DNA of 64,000 bases from Copromyces sp. CBS 386.78. Taxonomy: Eukaryota; Ascomycota; Sordariomycetes; Sordariales; Sordariaceae. Where the stretch lies: the NCBI GenBank assembly GCA_030685235.1, contig MU839085.1, forward strand, positions 1 through 64,000, given 5' to 3'. The position numbers and the translations under genes were made by a program. The notes beneath the pieces are model-generated. The model made no database searches, was not told the DNA's origin, and worked only from the letters and a program-made list of their open reading frames with translations. Position 1 is the first letter of the stretch. The number at the start of each line of letters is the position of its first letter. This document shows positions 32,979 to 46,689 of this stretch, piece by piece.

Positions 32979-33658
32979 TTTGACGGGGATGAGGTCGTTC
33001 TGTGTTGAGGAATACAATAACAGAAAGACCACAAAGCGGTTGGCGATGTGATGTGGTTTTGGTTGGGTGCAAAAGAGTGCTTGGCTGGTTGCGACGACGC
33101 GCAGACGGGAGGCAAAGCAAAAGGCAAGTGGGGCCAGATCCTGCATTTGCCTCAGGTAAGCGAGCAGGTGCAGACACGGAACGCATGGACCGGTGACGTT
33201 CCAGGCCTTCACCACTGCAATGTCCATTTGGGTACACGTGACCGCCGCCATTGAACTTCTTCCGTCTTCATCTTGAGGTTGTGACAGAATTTCTATGATG
33301 TTAAGCTCACCGACGATTACTGACTGGCTTTTCTCCGCTATCCGTCAGGGCTCGAAGCGCCTCCCGTCTGACCCCATGCTGGACGAGGAACAACAAAAAG
33401 GATAGATATGGTTACTAGGAAAGCGTACATCGCATCTATCCCAGACAATCACCTCTCAGGGCAGTCAATATAACCAAAACAATGCCGCTAGCCCATCACT
33501 CATCAATGGCCGCCAACTCACCAACTCACAAACCTAAACCTTGGACCGAAACCTTTCTCACAGAAAAAAACTCGTCAGTTTCGAGATTCATTGCCTGTCT
33601 CGCTATCTGATACGTAACTCGGCTCGTTTCCCACTACATGCTTTTTGCTTTCCCTAAC
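32979..33658. other. Intergenic between BBP and GST genes
   Basis: Promoter and leader of BBP (-) and the 3' region of the GST gene (-). No separate gene is supported. Confidence 0.55.
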
Positions 33659-34632
33659 TTACTTCTTCGCATCCTCAGCCATGCCCTTCTGCACCCACGC
33701 ACTGGAAGCTGCCGACTTGGCCTCGAGCTCCACCTCGCTCAACTTGTTGTTCTCCAGCGCCGAGTGCTTGCTGGGCACATGTCTGCCCTTTTCGACGCCG
33801 GGGCGCTCGACAAGTCTGTTGAGCCAGGCGTTGAGGTTGGGGAATTGGCTCTCGAAGTCCTTGATGCCGCACCAGCCTTCACATATAATCATTAGCGACT
33901 GTGACGCGTGAAAGAACAACAAGAGTGACCAACGGGAGAAAAAGAACTTACCATGAGCAGCAACCCACCCCCAGCACGAGAAATCCGCAATAGTCGGCCT
34001 ATCCCCCACAAGGTACCCCGTCCCATTCTTCTTCAACTGCCCATCCATAACCCTGTACAGCCGTCTCGTCTCATTCTGGTACCGATCAATACCATACTGG
34101 ATCTTCTCCGGCGCGTACCGAGTGAAGTGGTTAGCCTGCCCCTGCATGGGACCCAGCCCACCCATCTGCCAGAACAACCAGCTCTGGGTCAGGTAGTACT
34201 CCTTGCTGCCCTGCGGGTACGAGACCTTGTGATCCTTGTCGTACCGCTCGACCAGATACTGCATGATGGCGCCGGACTCGAACAAGGAGATGGGCGTGCC
34301 GTCCTCGAGCTTGTCGGTTAGGGCGGGGATGCGGCCGTTCGGGTTGATTTCGAGGAACCAGGGCTCTTTTTGGACGTCTTTGGAGATGTCGATTGCGGTT
34401 ACCTGGGAAGTGGGTTGTTAGCGAGGTTTGCAGAGAGAGGTAAAGTCAAGAGAGGTGAAGTAGATCGTGAAGAGAATAGTGAGATGTATGCATTGTTCAA
34501 GAGCAACAGTTTGCAAACTCATATAGTAAGTACCTTATAAGGCACACCAAGCTCCTCAAGAAGGATGGAGATCTTGATGCCATTGGGAGTCTGGGCAGTG
34601 TAGAGGTGGATGTCGGAGTTCTGGAACGCCAT
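33659..34632 (-). CDS. Glutathione S-transferase, Ure2p/Nu-class-like
   Basis: Three exons, 34632-34534, 34402-33952 and 33876-33659, give 255 residues. The N-terminal thioredoxin-like domain (about 8-95) starts HLYTAQTPNGIKISILLEEL. The TPNG turn with Thr15 and Asn17 is where Ure2p-like and bacterial YfcG-type enzymes bind glutathione, in place of the Tyr or Ser of other classes. The cis-proline lies in NGRIPAL, and the ES pair in LFESGAI binds the gamma-glutamyl group. The helical C-terminal domain includes WQMGGLGPMQGQANHF and GDRPTIADFSCWGWV, the N-capping Asp motif. It probably acts in cytosolic peroxide or disulfide reduction and detoxification. No prion-like Asn-rich N-terminus is present, so it is not a Ure2 regulator in the yeast sense. 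Substrate is not predictable. Confidence 0.88.
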
Positions 34633-35641
34633 TGTGTCTGATGTTTTGTGTTTGTTGCTTGCTTGGGTATATAGTTCGAACTGTTTAGTTTAAAATTCGA
34701 GATATGAAGCTGTCAAGACTTTGTATGAAGCACGGTGGGGATCATATGTCTTTTATGTATAAAACCGAAGAGGGGACCGAACTGCGGCTCGGAATGCTTA
34801 GAAATACAACAAGCTGTCGTTGTGATATCGCCGTATCGGTGATTGGTGTACACCGAAGCTTCGGCAATTCTGAAGGTGGTTCTATTAGTGCAGTACCAGC
34901 CGAGGAGAGAAGATGCAGGTTTCTCCAATATGTTCCTAGTGCGGGGTACGATCGCAGGAGAAGTGTGGGGTATATCGCATTATTCAACTTGAATGACGGC
35001 ATCAGCCAAGCGTGTTCCCTCCAGTTCTTTTGGGAGCTTTCTTTCCATAACAATCGTCCCAAAATGCAACCACTATGGGCGTGATGTGCCTGCCACTACT
35101 ATTTTCGATTGTTACACTACCTAATTACTAGTGCGAGTGTCCGAGTCGCTTGAGATTGGTAATCACCAGACCTTACGCTACGAGTCTGCGGCAGAAAAGC
35201 TTCAAGGGGAACAACACACAACTCACCGGTCGGAGCATGGAGGTTAATCCAAGAAGACCAATTTTACACCAAGGCACGTACTCGATATTCGCTTCCTCTC
35301 CAAATTATATACAAGAAAATGACATAAGGACATGATGTGTTCGTTACAGCGAGCGTGCGCACCATAGTGTAGGTAACGAAGCCTAGTAGCTTTCTCTTCT
35401 CATCAACCATAAACCCTTACAAAACATCGCGGCATTGTTTCCCTCCCACGGTCACCATCTCCAATCGCTTACTTTACCCCAAATCATGACAAACAGGTCA
35501 TGAACACACAAGTAATAGGTAAGCAAAAAGGAAGGTGGAAATAATAAAGACTAAGGAATTAGGTTCTAAAAAACACAACCAAGGCTAATACAACAGCAGA
35601 TTTCGAGCCGCTCAACAAACAACATTGCTTATCTTGGTGAT
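34633..35641. other. Intergenic between GST and FAD-oxidase genes
   Basis: GST promoter and leader, then the 3' region of the FAD oxidase. No supported gene or repeat. Confidence 0.55.
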
Positions 35642-37561
35642 TCAAGCAGACTTGCACATGCGACCATCGTTGGCAATGGCCCAGGCCTCGCTACCGACAG
35701 CGGCAGTGGCGTAGAAGAAGTTCTCGGGATCGTACTTCTTCTTGATGCACATGAGGTTGTTGTACTTGCTGCCGAAGAACTGGTGCTGGAAGTCGGGCTG
35801 CTGGAAGTCGCCCTCGTTCATGTAGGCGCCGGAGCCGGGGGTGGCCTCCTCGATGGCGGGCATGATGACGTCGGTCATAAGGTGCTGGTTCTCAAGCATC
35901 TTGTCCCAGTCCTGGGGCTCGAACGACCAAGGGGTCGTGAGGGTGGCATGGACGAGGGCCTTGCGCCAGGCAGGGAGGACGGCGTTCTGATTGTCCTGGC
36001 CAAACTTGGAGACATCGGTACCGACACCGATGAAGGTGATGCCGGACTCGGCGATGAAGCGGGCGGTCTTGGCGAAGGCAGTGGCGTTGTTCTTGACGGT
36101 ATCGACGGGGATGAGACGGCCACCGTACTGGGCGATGCCGACCTGGATGTTGCCGGTAGGGAGAGGGCCGAAGTACTTGCCGTAGTGGTCATAGTAGGTC
36201 TCGGTCTCGGTGTAGCCGGCAGTGTACTTGACGCCCATGGTGTCGAGAGTCTTGAGGTAGGGGGCCATGATCTCCTTGACCTCCTCCTCGGACTTGCCGT
36301 AGGCAGTCATGGGGGAGATCATGAAGAAGGAGCTGGTGAAGTAGTAGACAACCATGGTACCGGCGGCGACCATATCGGGGAGGGCAGTGTGGAAAGCATC
36401 GATGGCGGCATAGAACTTGTCGGTGGGGTTCTCAGTAGAGAAGAAGGAGAGGGTAGCGCCACCAACCTTAGCATCGGGGAAGGTCTTGATGGTCATGCTG
36501 ATAACGACACCATAGTTACCGCCGCCGCCACCGGAGAGAGCCCAGTAGAGGTCAGAGTTCTCGGTGCGAGAAGCCTTCACGAAACGGCCATCGGCAGTGA
36601 CGACCTCCCACTCAAGAGCGTTGTCAGCAGACAGACCGAAGCTAGTGCTGAGAGCCGAGTGGCCACCACCCTGTGTATAACCACCAGAGATACCGACAGT
36701 AGGGCACTCGCCGCCAACGACGACCTGACCCTTGGGCTTGCCCGCAGCGAGCACCTCATAACCCTGGATGCCGGCACCAAGCTTGACGGCGGGACCAGTG
36801 TAGTACTTGTCATTCCAGGTCTTGAACTCGATATCCTTCAGGTTGTGGGTCCAGACGGAGAGGGCACCGGCACCGGTGGAACGGCCAAGGTAGTCATGGC
36901 CGGTGTTGCGGATGACGAAGCGGATGTTGTGGCTGCGGGCAAAGTTGACGGCGGCGGCCACATCGGCAGCCGTCCGGACATCGACGGCATACCTCACGTA
37001 GTTGCCCAGGGTGCAGGGCTTGTCCTTAGAAGTGAAGGGGTCGCAGCTCTGGTTGGCAAAGAACGGGGCCATGATAGAAGCAGAGTCAACCATGCTGTGT
37101 GGAGGACATGGTTAGTTAGTGATCGACATTACATGCGTACGAATTGGGTATGTGACAATGCAAAGCCAAACAGGAAGGATCAAGGGCCCAGGGGTATCGC
37201 ATGTACATAAACCACGCAATATTGGAGGGGATAACATGATGATCACCGCCAAAAGATCATGATAGCTTACACCCAGAGGGAAAGAAAAAAAAAACTAAAA
37301 AAAAACTCACTGAGTATCGGGAGTCTGCCACGAAGACTGGAGGCTGGAGCACTTTGCACTGTCGTACCTGTCGCCATGGCATACCTCAGCGAGGGGCACG
37401 GTAGCGATCAGTCTGCCAAAGACGGTCTGGTTGAGCTTGTTCCATTGCCCTGTCGAAGGCCAGCAGGCATCGCCGGGGAAGCATTTGCAAGTCGAGCCAA
37501 TGGCGGTGGCCAGGGCACCGACCGAGAAAAGGCCGGAGGAGAGAAGAGTCGAAACCTTCAT
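35642..37561 (-). CDS. Secreted berberine-bridge-type FAD-linked oxidase
   Basis: Two exons, 37561-37311 and 37094-35642, give 567 residues. The N-terminus MKVSTLLSSGLFSVGALATA is a clear signal peptide, followed by Cys-rich KCFPGDACWPS. The FAD-binding (PCMH/VAO) domain covers about 110-300. NTGHDYLGRS places His near 150, and GGECPTVGISGGYTQGGG places Cys near 214. These match the His and Cys that hold FAD by two covalent bonds in berberine-bridge enzymes. The C-terminus has the BBE domain, with the CIKKKYDPENFFYA motif. Such enzymes oxidise carbohydrates, alkaloid-like or phenolic secondary metabolites; the substrate here cannot be told. The joined frame divides exactly by three. Neighbours are housekeeping genes, so no biosynthetic cluster is evident. 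Confidence 0.88.
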
Positions 37562-39433
37562 GGTGATGGTTTCTCTGGAGACGTCGAGGAGGTAAAGACT
37601 GGACTGAGAAGCGAGGCTCGAAAGTGAGCGGCGGCCTGAACGCTTCTGCTGAAGGAAGTTCGGAGGAGGTCGAGGGAGCGTGGGGGAGGAGGTTGAAGAT
37701 CTCCGAGAACGACTACCTTGGCGATGTGTATTCCTGGTGGCAGTTGACATGCTTTGTTTAAGTATGATTCCATGGCTGGTCTGCCACGCGAAGACTGCTC
37801 TGCCGAACCCATCCTGGAGGAGGGGAACGCAGGCGAGACCCTTCAGGGACTCGTAGGGTCCCCTGCTTATGCAGCTAGACGGCCCAAAGTGAACCCTCCG
37901 GCTGGGACCAAGAGGGAGGCATGGCACCATTATTCCACGGTACCTGCGTAAAACAGGTCACTGTATCCGAATTCATGGGAAGCTTGAGAGGCTGTGAGTG
38001 GATGGATGGCCATCAGTTCCAGGAACAATCTCCGTCTGGGTCCCACCCCACCCAAGGCCAAGACGAAGTGCTTTCTTCGGTGCAGAGTGCCTTACAAGTT
38101 CATGTTTGGGCAGATTTTAGGTTGTCGTGCCAGCCATGCACGACATGGTTAACCTCGTGAGAAGTGGCTCTAGTTGCGGGTACGGTGGAGAAGAGATGCA
38201 GACCGGCTGCTGGAGCACCGAGTCTGATGGTTCTTTTTCCGTGGACGTGTTGTTATCAAGAATTATCAAGGTGTCTGTCTCTACTCGTCAGCGCCATTGG
38301 TCAGTGAGGCGATTCGAGCCCTGACGAGTACTCTCTGCAAGTCAGAATTTTCCCAGATTGGCAGGTTGGGCATGGCAAAACCTGGGGATCGCCAGCAACC
38401 GTCTCTCGGGACGATGCTCATCCTCATCTCCAGGGACGGCGGTCAGTGGCGACCGGCCGTTGATATTCGGTTACTCGGATGGCGTGCATACGTCGAGCGG
38501 TGGTATCCGTACCGATATCCATATCCAATATCATATGGCCGGAGTAGCGTCTGGGACAGCGGTGTTAAAAGTCATTGTTGAAAAGAAGGCCTTCAGTAAT
38601 TGAGATGAACTGGATGACCAAGGATGGGGAGGGGTATCTGGGTAGCGTACACTAGTAAGCTATTGCGGAGGTGGGCCTGGCGGCAGTTTGCGGACAGCTT
38701 GATACAGTAGTCTACATATTGACCTGGAGCTAGAAACTCCCCGAAGCTGTGGGCAGGTGGAATGGGGGGCGCCGCCGGGTCGGGAAGAGGTAGGAATGGA
38801 TGGAAGCCTTGGCTGACACCTCTGTCTCAGGTCGCGATGCCCGACTTGTGCGGTTGAACCTCAGCGAATGTCGGTTCCTTGCAGGCCGTGCGAGGCATCT
38901 TGGCTTCCTGGGGGCAGAAGGGATCTGGGACCTAGACGGGAGCAGTGTGGGTGGAACGACAATGAGGGTTGATGATGGTGTTGACTGTCAGAACTCCATG
39001 TCTGCCCTATCTTCCACGTGCTGCGTGTAGTACACACCACGCGGCTTCACGTGGGCAATTCCATTCGCGGAGATTGGTTCAACTTGGTCGGAAAAGACGG
39101 CATGCAAGACGAGTTGGTAATCCAGAAGGATTGAATCGATGATGTGTCGAGACTAGCGCGGCATCCTCAACTTCGGCGGCCTTTAGGCGTTCGCTGGCAC
39201 CGGCGTTGGTGTTTGGCTGTTCTTGCCAAAATGTCTCAAGCGACTGGAGAAAAAGCCAAGGAAGGATGAACAGTGCTGTGCGATGCAATGCAATTTGCTC
39301 TTGCCGGGAAATTCATGTTCCTGCAGCGGCCGTACCTGTAGTAAGTATCACGCCTTTTCGGTACCCCACATACTCCCTTCCTTTACCCCAAATGTTATAT
39401 ATGCAAAGAAACACACTTCTTTCATCTGACGTT
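37562..39433. other. Promoter of FAD oxidase and gene-free DNA up to the transposon stack
   Basis: Normal base composition, no convincing gene. A 49-bp hairpin-like repeat lies at 38282-38330. RIP-like AT-richness begins abruptly at the copia LTR at 39439. Confidence 0.55.
38282..38330. repeat. 49-bp inverted-repeat unit, related to window start
   Basis: Bounded by TACTCGTCAG and its exact complement CTGACGAGTA. The right part (GTCAG, TGAGGCG, then GCCCTGACGAGTA) closely matches 63-94 at the window start, indicating a dispersed short repeat. Confidence 0.5.
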
Positions 39434-39438
39434 GAATC

Positions 39439-39612
39439 TGTCAGATTTACTGGTGTGAACTGGTTGATTGAAACTGTCGAGAAACTAGCGCTCCAGCAGA
39501 TCCGCTCTAGAAGGTTTGGAGGGTGCTCGGGTATCCCAGAAATGCCAAGACCTATAATCAGGTAACTGGGACCCTCTATATCTAAGTATAATCTACACCC
39601 TATAATTTAATA
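39439..39612 (-). repeat. Copia 3' LTR (left copy)
   Basis: A 174-bp repeat matching 55042-55215 and 62082-62254. It begins TGTCAGATT on the plus strand and ends AATTTAATA, the RIP-mutated form of AATCTGACA. Adjacent internal sequence is a polypurine tract on the minus strand. Confidence 0.88.
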
Positions 39613-40369
39613 TACCCCCTTACTTATAGACCTCTTTCGCCTTTTTTAAAGTTAAAAGTAAAGCTATTTATAGATATCTTATACTAATAATCCCAATTTC
39701 TTATCCAAATTTTCCAAATTAACCTCTTTTAGTCCCGGATTATTTTTCTTCCGTAGTAATACTTCGGCTATACCTAATAGATTTCTAAAATTTCTATACT
39801 TTAAAATATTTAGTACTTTCGTTAATTTATTTACTAATATTAATTTTGTATTTAGATATTTAATTTTAAAAGTCTTTTTAATAAAGATCTCCTCCTTTAA
39901 TTAGTATTTATAGATATTTATATATTTTATTTTAGTATTAAAGGTAAGAGTTTCTTCTATAAATGTTTTAATAGTTTATTTATTATTATATTATAAAGTA
40001 GGGATAGGATTTTCTAATAGTTTTACCCCTAGAACGGATATTAACCGCGTTATAAATAGGGTTTCTTTAGCTACTTTTTCGACTATATATAATTTTACCT
40101 CTATTATTAAAGTTGCAATCGCGGTCTACTTAATTGTACTTTAGTAAATTAAATTATTATATAATTTAATTATAAAGCTTTGTAAATTCTTTTAATCGAT
40201 AGTGTTATTTATAAATAAGGTATCTAAGGCTATTTTTAATTAGTTATTGCCGCTAAGGTATAATATTTATATTTTCGTAATTTAAAAATATTATAATACT
40301 TTTTCACTTATAGTTAAATAGGTAGGACTAAGGTTATAATTGTATTATATTAATCTACTTACTAGGAAT

Positions 40370-40740
40370 ACGATATCTAATTTAATATTAATTATTATAT
40401 ATAGTAAGGAACTTATATTGATTTAGTAAGTACGGATCTCTACGTAATTAATAGTACCTTTATAAGAGATTAGCTCTATATACTTTATAGGTACTAGGGT
40501 AGGTTGAAAGCTAGATTTTAATAGTTTGGAGAGTTTTTCAATGTACGTTTCCTATAATAGCTAAATCTTTCTTTAATTTCAATTTTAAATAATTTTAATA
40601 CTTAGAAACTATTAGAGCTCATCTCCTCTAATAAGGTAATATTTTAATTATAAATCTACTACGTATTTATTAACCTATTTTATTTTATTTTTATCGAATA
40701 TAAAGACAATATTATTAATATAATATAGTATAAGAATTCT
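40370..40740 (-). pseudogene. Copia reverse-transcriptase remnant
   Basis: Minus-strand translation gives recognisable Ty1/copia polymerase: a mutated YVDD catalytic box followed by IVFIFDKNKIK, with later LVPIKYIELISYKGTINY corresponding to the palm-to-RNase H linker. Stops replace Trp and Gln codons throughout, as expected after C-to-T change at CpA on either strand. Not functional. Confidence 0.75.
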
Positions 40741-41196
40741 ATTCTTCTTTATAATATACGGATCTTTAGAAATTGCTTTAAATCCTATTTCTATAAATAT
40801 TCTATTAAGCTTTTATTATTATAGTAAAAGTATTTATTTAAACTTATATAATATTTTAAGTAATTTAAAAACTTTATTAGGGGTTTAATACTTAGGTAAT
40901 ATATATATATAGATTTCTTCGTTAAAAGTTACGTTAATAAAGGTATTAATTATATTATATTAAATTAATTCGAAATCGAATTTTATGGCGAAAGTAATAA
41001 TAGATTTACACGATCTTTTTACTAGGGTAGAGGCGTACGTATTTATTCTATTCTTATTTTATTAATTTCCTCTTACAACGAATTGTACTTTATATTTATT
41101 AATACCGTTCTTATTGAATTTATAGACGTATATTTATATGTAATCGAAGATTTGCTTACTTGGTATTCGTAATAAGTTTCCGCTAACTTTAATTTA

Positions 41197-41418
41197 TGTT
41201 ATAGGATTAGCTTGTGACATGCCTACCTTGTACCGACCCTTAGATGTGCTATGCCTAGAGTTATAGTACGGTTACGTGTAGGGTTATATGCGCGTACGGA
41301 CTGGCCTTCTAGGGCTCTCGCCTATATAGCCAATCCTCCGTACACATCCTTCCTTTCCTCTCCTCCGTACAATAATATATATCTAACCCTACCCCTAATA
41401 GTGCTTTACCCCGTAATA
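41197..41418 (+). repeat. Ty3/gypsy 5' LTR
   Basis: Matches 48289-48510 along its full 222 bp apart from CpA/TpG-type changes. Contains CTATATAGCC, a TATA-box-like promoter site. Confidence 0.88.
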
Positions 41419-44400
41419 GTTTATTATGCCTTACTATCGCATCATATACGTTTAAGGGAAATAGATTTAAATTACGTTTAATATAGAAAAGATTATTTAA
41501 ATCGTATTCCGCGATTAAAAGATTCGACCCCTTACGAATAGGGTAAGTAAAGATTCGGTCGCAAATAATACAATTCGAACTAAGTAATACAATATAGGTA
41601 TTAGTCTTATCTCTTTCTCCCTACTTATTAATTAAAACAATATATTCAAAGAAATTACTATATCCGCATTAATTTAGTAATTAATAACGGATTAGCTATA
41701 GGTTATTACCGATAATTTTATTATAGTAATTGCTATTGGAGTTCTTTAAGCCTCCGATATTAACCCCGCGAATTAAATAATTTCCAATACCTTCGCTAAA
41801 GTATTTACAAACTTCGATAACAATTTTAATATTTATTTTCCCTTTATTTATATTATAGACTACGCCTTTACGCTTACTTCGGTCCTTATATTCCGCGACG
41901 TTACTCTCGCCTTTAACCGTTTTATTTATAACGACGTAATTGAAGCCCATTCGCGCGCCTAAAGAGCTGAGGAGGATTTTACTAAATTTTACTAAGAAAT
42001 TAATTATTTAAATAATTATAATATTGAACTCTAATAGGGGATCGACGAATTTAAGTAATTTTTTAACGATTTTAAAATTAATATTTTTAAATCCTTCTAA
42101 AAATAAAGAGATAAATACGCTAAAGCTATTAATAAAGTCCGTGTTTAATTTAAATAAGTTTAAAATATTAAAATACTTATTATAACGATTATAAACGTTA
42201 ACGGTAACGGTTATAGGTCGGTATAATTACGTACGTATATTATTCCGTTCAATAGTAAAAGAGCTATTTTATTAGAAAAAGCGGAGAAATACCGCTTTTA
42301 ATATATAAAGGTTAAACTATATTAAATTAACGAGCCGATTTACTTCGCTTCTAAATTTAAACGTTTTTCGTATATCGCTAAATATTTCGAAGGCCCCCTT
42401 TTCGCGGCTATCGAATCGGCGTTGGCTAATATCTTCGAATATTTAATTAATAATATTAAATAGAAATAGAAGACCGTTATAGACCTTTTTAAGGAATTCA
42501 ATACTAAGTACGATAATTCCAACTTTACTATTATTATTCGTTACGAATTAAACGATTTAAAGATAATTAAAGATATACGTTAGGCCGTTTTCGAAGACCG
42601 CTTTACTATTTTTATCGATTAGTATAATATAAATAATACTATAAAAGTATACTTCCTTCGTAATAAAATTACTAAAGCTATCCGTAATATTATCGTTTAT
42701 TAATACCCGCTTTCTACTAATAATAATTATAATAAATAATTTTAAATAACCCGCTTATTAGCCTAGAATTATAAAGATAATATTTATTATAAAAAGCTTA
42801 CTAACCTATTTTATAAACCGTTTTCTTCGAATAATTATAATACTATTTTATTTATAAAATAGCCTATTAATTAGGGCGGTAATACAATAGACCTTAATTT
42901 TATATCCGCTATTAATATTACTATATATAATATAATTTCCTAAGAAATATTCGAATATTATATAAAAATAGGCGCGTATACCCGTTGTAATTATAAGAAT
43001 TATTTTTCAATTACTTATTACAACCGTATTAATTTTAATAAGGATCCCCCCGCTTCTACCCGTAATAGTCGCGGCGGTTGCGGCGGTAGAAGCGGTAGTA
43101 AAAGTAGTAGTAGGGGCAGTAATAATAATTCCGCTCTTTAGTAGGGCTAGTACAGCTACAGTTAGTAAGGTTATAATTAGTAAGGCTACGGCTAATAGTA
43201 TTAAATTAACGTTATAAACGCCTAGGCGGCTAATAATAATAATAATACCGCGGCGCCGCAATATTAGCAAGCCCCGGTCCCCGCATACGTCCCCGGCTTC
43301 ATTAACCCTATCTAAAGTAACGAAATTAATTATATTAATTAATAGAGAAATATATAGCCTCCAAACTAAATCGCAATTAAAAGTAATTATCTATAGGATA
43401 AATACAGAGGGAAGAGGGTAATATCCTTATATAATTAAATATAGTTAAAATTTATAAATCTTCTATAAATAGCCGTTATAAATACCTTAATTTATTAAAT
43501 TTCTTTATTTAATTATCCGACGGATCGTATAAAGTATATTATTTAAGTTTAATCGATAACGGTTATACCGCCCTAAACTTTATTAATAAATATTTTATTT
43601 ATTAATATTGTTTTCCCTTTTATAAATTTACAATCCTTAAAATCCTTTACTTCGCGGACGGAGGCCTAATTAAAAGTAATATTACCTATTTTATAAGAAT
43701 TATAATAAGAATAGGCTATTATTACAAAATTATTAATTTATTTATTTACAATTTAATTAAAAATAATCCTATTATTTTAAGTTACTTATAATTAATTTAA
43801 TATTCGCTAAATATTTTATAGCTTTATAATTCGCTTTAATTTACTGCAGTTTGCGAGGAATATAGTTATTTCCTAAAGGGGATCCCTAATAATAAGTAGG
43901 AAGCCCTAATAGCAAACCCGGTTACCTATTTTAATATAGCGAATTTAACGTTTAGGAAAGTTATATACGAAGAGGTCTTAAACGAGGGTAAGCCTAATAT
44001 TGAGCCCTAAACGGATATTTTACGCTATATTTCTATAATTATAATTATAAGATAAGCGGTTTATTAACGTTTTAACCGCTTTCGGGACCGGATTATTTAT
44101 TATTTAAAGATTTCTACAATTAGTAAAATATTAATAAACCCCGGTTAGGCCGTTATATTTTATACCGTTCCCTATGGTATAATCCCCCCTCTTCTACTAC
44201 GGATAGTCCTAATACCTTACTAGGTAGCTAGAGGATTCCGTATTATTATTATAAATTATCGGGTATAAGTCCGTTACCTCTATATCTTAATAAGTCTTAT
44301 TAATTCTAATAATATTAAAAAACTATCCGCCGCTACTTTTAATTAGCTAATAGAGAAATATAACTTTTAAATTATTTGTACTACGAGGGCTAATATAAAT

Positions 44401-44849
44401 AAAAATATTAAGCGTATATTAAAGGAAGATAAATTAATAGAAGAGTAGGGTATTTTAGACCCGTCCGTTTTTAGTAATAAGTTTACTTTAGAAATAATTA
44501 AAGAAGTTTTAATAGGTAGAGGATAGAAGTATAAGAAATTCTTTAATAGTAATTTCTACCGCTAAATTAATAGTTTAATAGGTAAGGGTAATATAATTAT
44601 TTTAAGGGCCGTTAAAATTTCTAATTCTATTAAAATTAATAGTATAAATAATAATTTTCCTTAGTACGAGGAGGCTATCGATTAATATTTCGCCGTTAAT
44701 AGTATTATTTTACGTAAGGTTATTTTAGAGGATATTACGAAATTTTACGAAAAAGTTGATAAATTATTTAAAATGGACGTATAAATTTAGGTTAAATTAT
44801 TTCGATAGTATTAGTATTATACGAATATTTTCCGTTAAAAGGGAATTAA

Positions 44850-46020
44850 AACCCTTCTCTTTTACCGTTTTTATAATTTTAAGATTGAATTCCGCCCGGG
44901 AACTATACCCCTAGCCGCTTGCGGACGCCTTTTTAACCCCGACGAATTTAGCGTTATTAAGAAATAGATTGATAATATATTATAGAAGAAGTTTATTCGG
45001 CTATTATAGTTAGAAGTATCCGTTTTAATCCTTTTAATAAAGAAATTAGGTAGAGGAGTTCGCGTTTATATAGACTACTACGGTATTAATAACGTTACCT
45101 TTAAATTATAATATTTATTACCGTTAATTAAAGAAACCTTCAATATAATTTATTATATTAAGATTTTTATTAAATTCGATATTATCGCCACTTTTAATTA
45201 TATCCGCATTAAGGAGGGGTACGAATAATTTATAATTTTTATAATACGGTTTAAATCTATTTAAATTATTAGTAATTCTATTTAATTTATAAGGCGCCCC
45301 TAGGGCTTTCTAGAACTATATTAATAATATCCTTTATAACGTTCTCGATATTTATACGATTATTTATTTCGATAACGTTTTAATTTATTTTGATAACGTT
45401 AAAAATTATAAATAGTACGTTAATAACGTTTTTAACCGCTTAATTAGAATAAGCTTTAATGTTAATATTAATAAATACGAATTTTATACGATACGGACGA
45501 AATATTTGGGCCTTATTATTATACCGGGAAGTATTGAAATAAATTTAAAGAAGGTTAAAGTTATTACCGATTAGGTAGTTCTTTAATTTAAGAAGTCTTT
45601 ATAATCCTTCTTAAGTTTCGTAAATTTTTATTACCGTTTTATTAAAGATTTCTTAATAATAGTAGGACTATTATACGAGCTTATAAAGAAGGATGTTATA
45701 TAGTCGTAGTTTGCTATATATAATTCCGCTTTCAAAGCTTTAAAACGAATTTTTATTAGCGGACCCGTATTGAAAATTTATAATTAGTCTAAGAAAACGG
45801 TAATTAAAATAGATGCCTCCAATTAGGCTATAGGAGGTACCCTATTTTAATACGAGGATGATAGCGTTTTTTACTTTATTGCTTACTTTTTGTTAAAATA
45901 TTCGTTTTAGGAATGTAATTATAATATATACGATAAAGAATTGTTCGCTATTATTAAAGCTTTTGAAGAGTAGAGGCTAGAGTTCGAAGGTGTTTAATAA
46001 CTTTTTAATATCCTAACCGA
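44850..46020 (+). pseudogene. Ty3 reverse transcriptase and RNase H remnant
   Basis: Plus-strand translation shows ELRPGTIPLAACGRLFNPDE-like entry sequence near 44890, a mutated YLDD box with VLIYF near 45365-45395, a linker with FVNFYRRFIKDF near 45610-45650, and the RNase H motif KIDASN-AIGG near 45801-45835. Stops at Trp and Gln positions break the frame throughout. Confidence 0.82.
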
Positions 46021-46689
46021 CTATAAGAATTTTTAAATTTTTATAATTAATAAATAGTTTATTTAGTATTATATAAAATAGTTCTAATTTTTATTACAAT
46101 TTAACTTTTTAATTAAATATACCCTAGGGTCGTAGAATCTCCGCCCGGATACTTTAAATCGCAAGCCTAACGACCGCCCCGCTAATACCGACAATAATTA
46201 TTTAGTAACCCGTTAATACGCCCTTTTAAATTTAATATAATTCGAAGAAGGATATTTAAATAACCTTTTAAACTTTTCACTCTATTTAATAAGCAATTAC
46301 GACGATAAATTTATTAACGATATTATTTTAAATAATTATAAAATTTCTATTTTCCTCTAAAAAGTAATCTCCTACTTCGTAGACCCCGTTTGTAGATAAT
46401 AAATTCCCGGTATTAAAAAAGTCTTTTATAAAATATTCGTAGAATATTAGGTAATTAGTAATAGCGTTACTAGATAGCGTAATAGGGTTATTATTAACTT
46501 TTATAATAAAGAGTTCTAATTCGTTTTAATTAATCGTTAATATAATTCCCCTAGCGCGGGGTACCCTAATTATAACGTAATTTACAACCTTCTTTAATAC
46601 GATTTCTATTGGGAGGGGATAATTTACAATATTAGAATTTTTTATAAAAATTATTTCCTTTACGCTAAAACGAAGTCTTTAAAACGAAG

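Noticed and set aside
35783..37210. 475-codon open frame antisense to the FAD oxidase
   Set aside because: Same cause: low-complexity Gly/Asp/Val/Leu composition opposite a well-supported gene.
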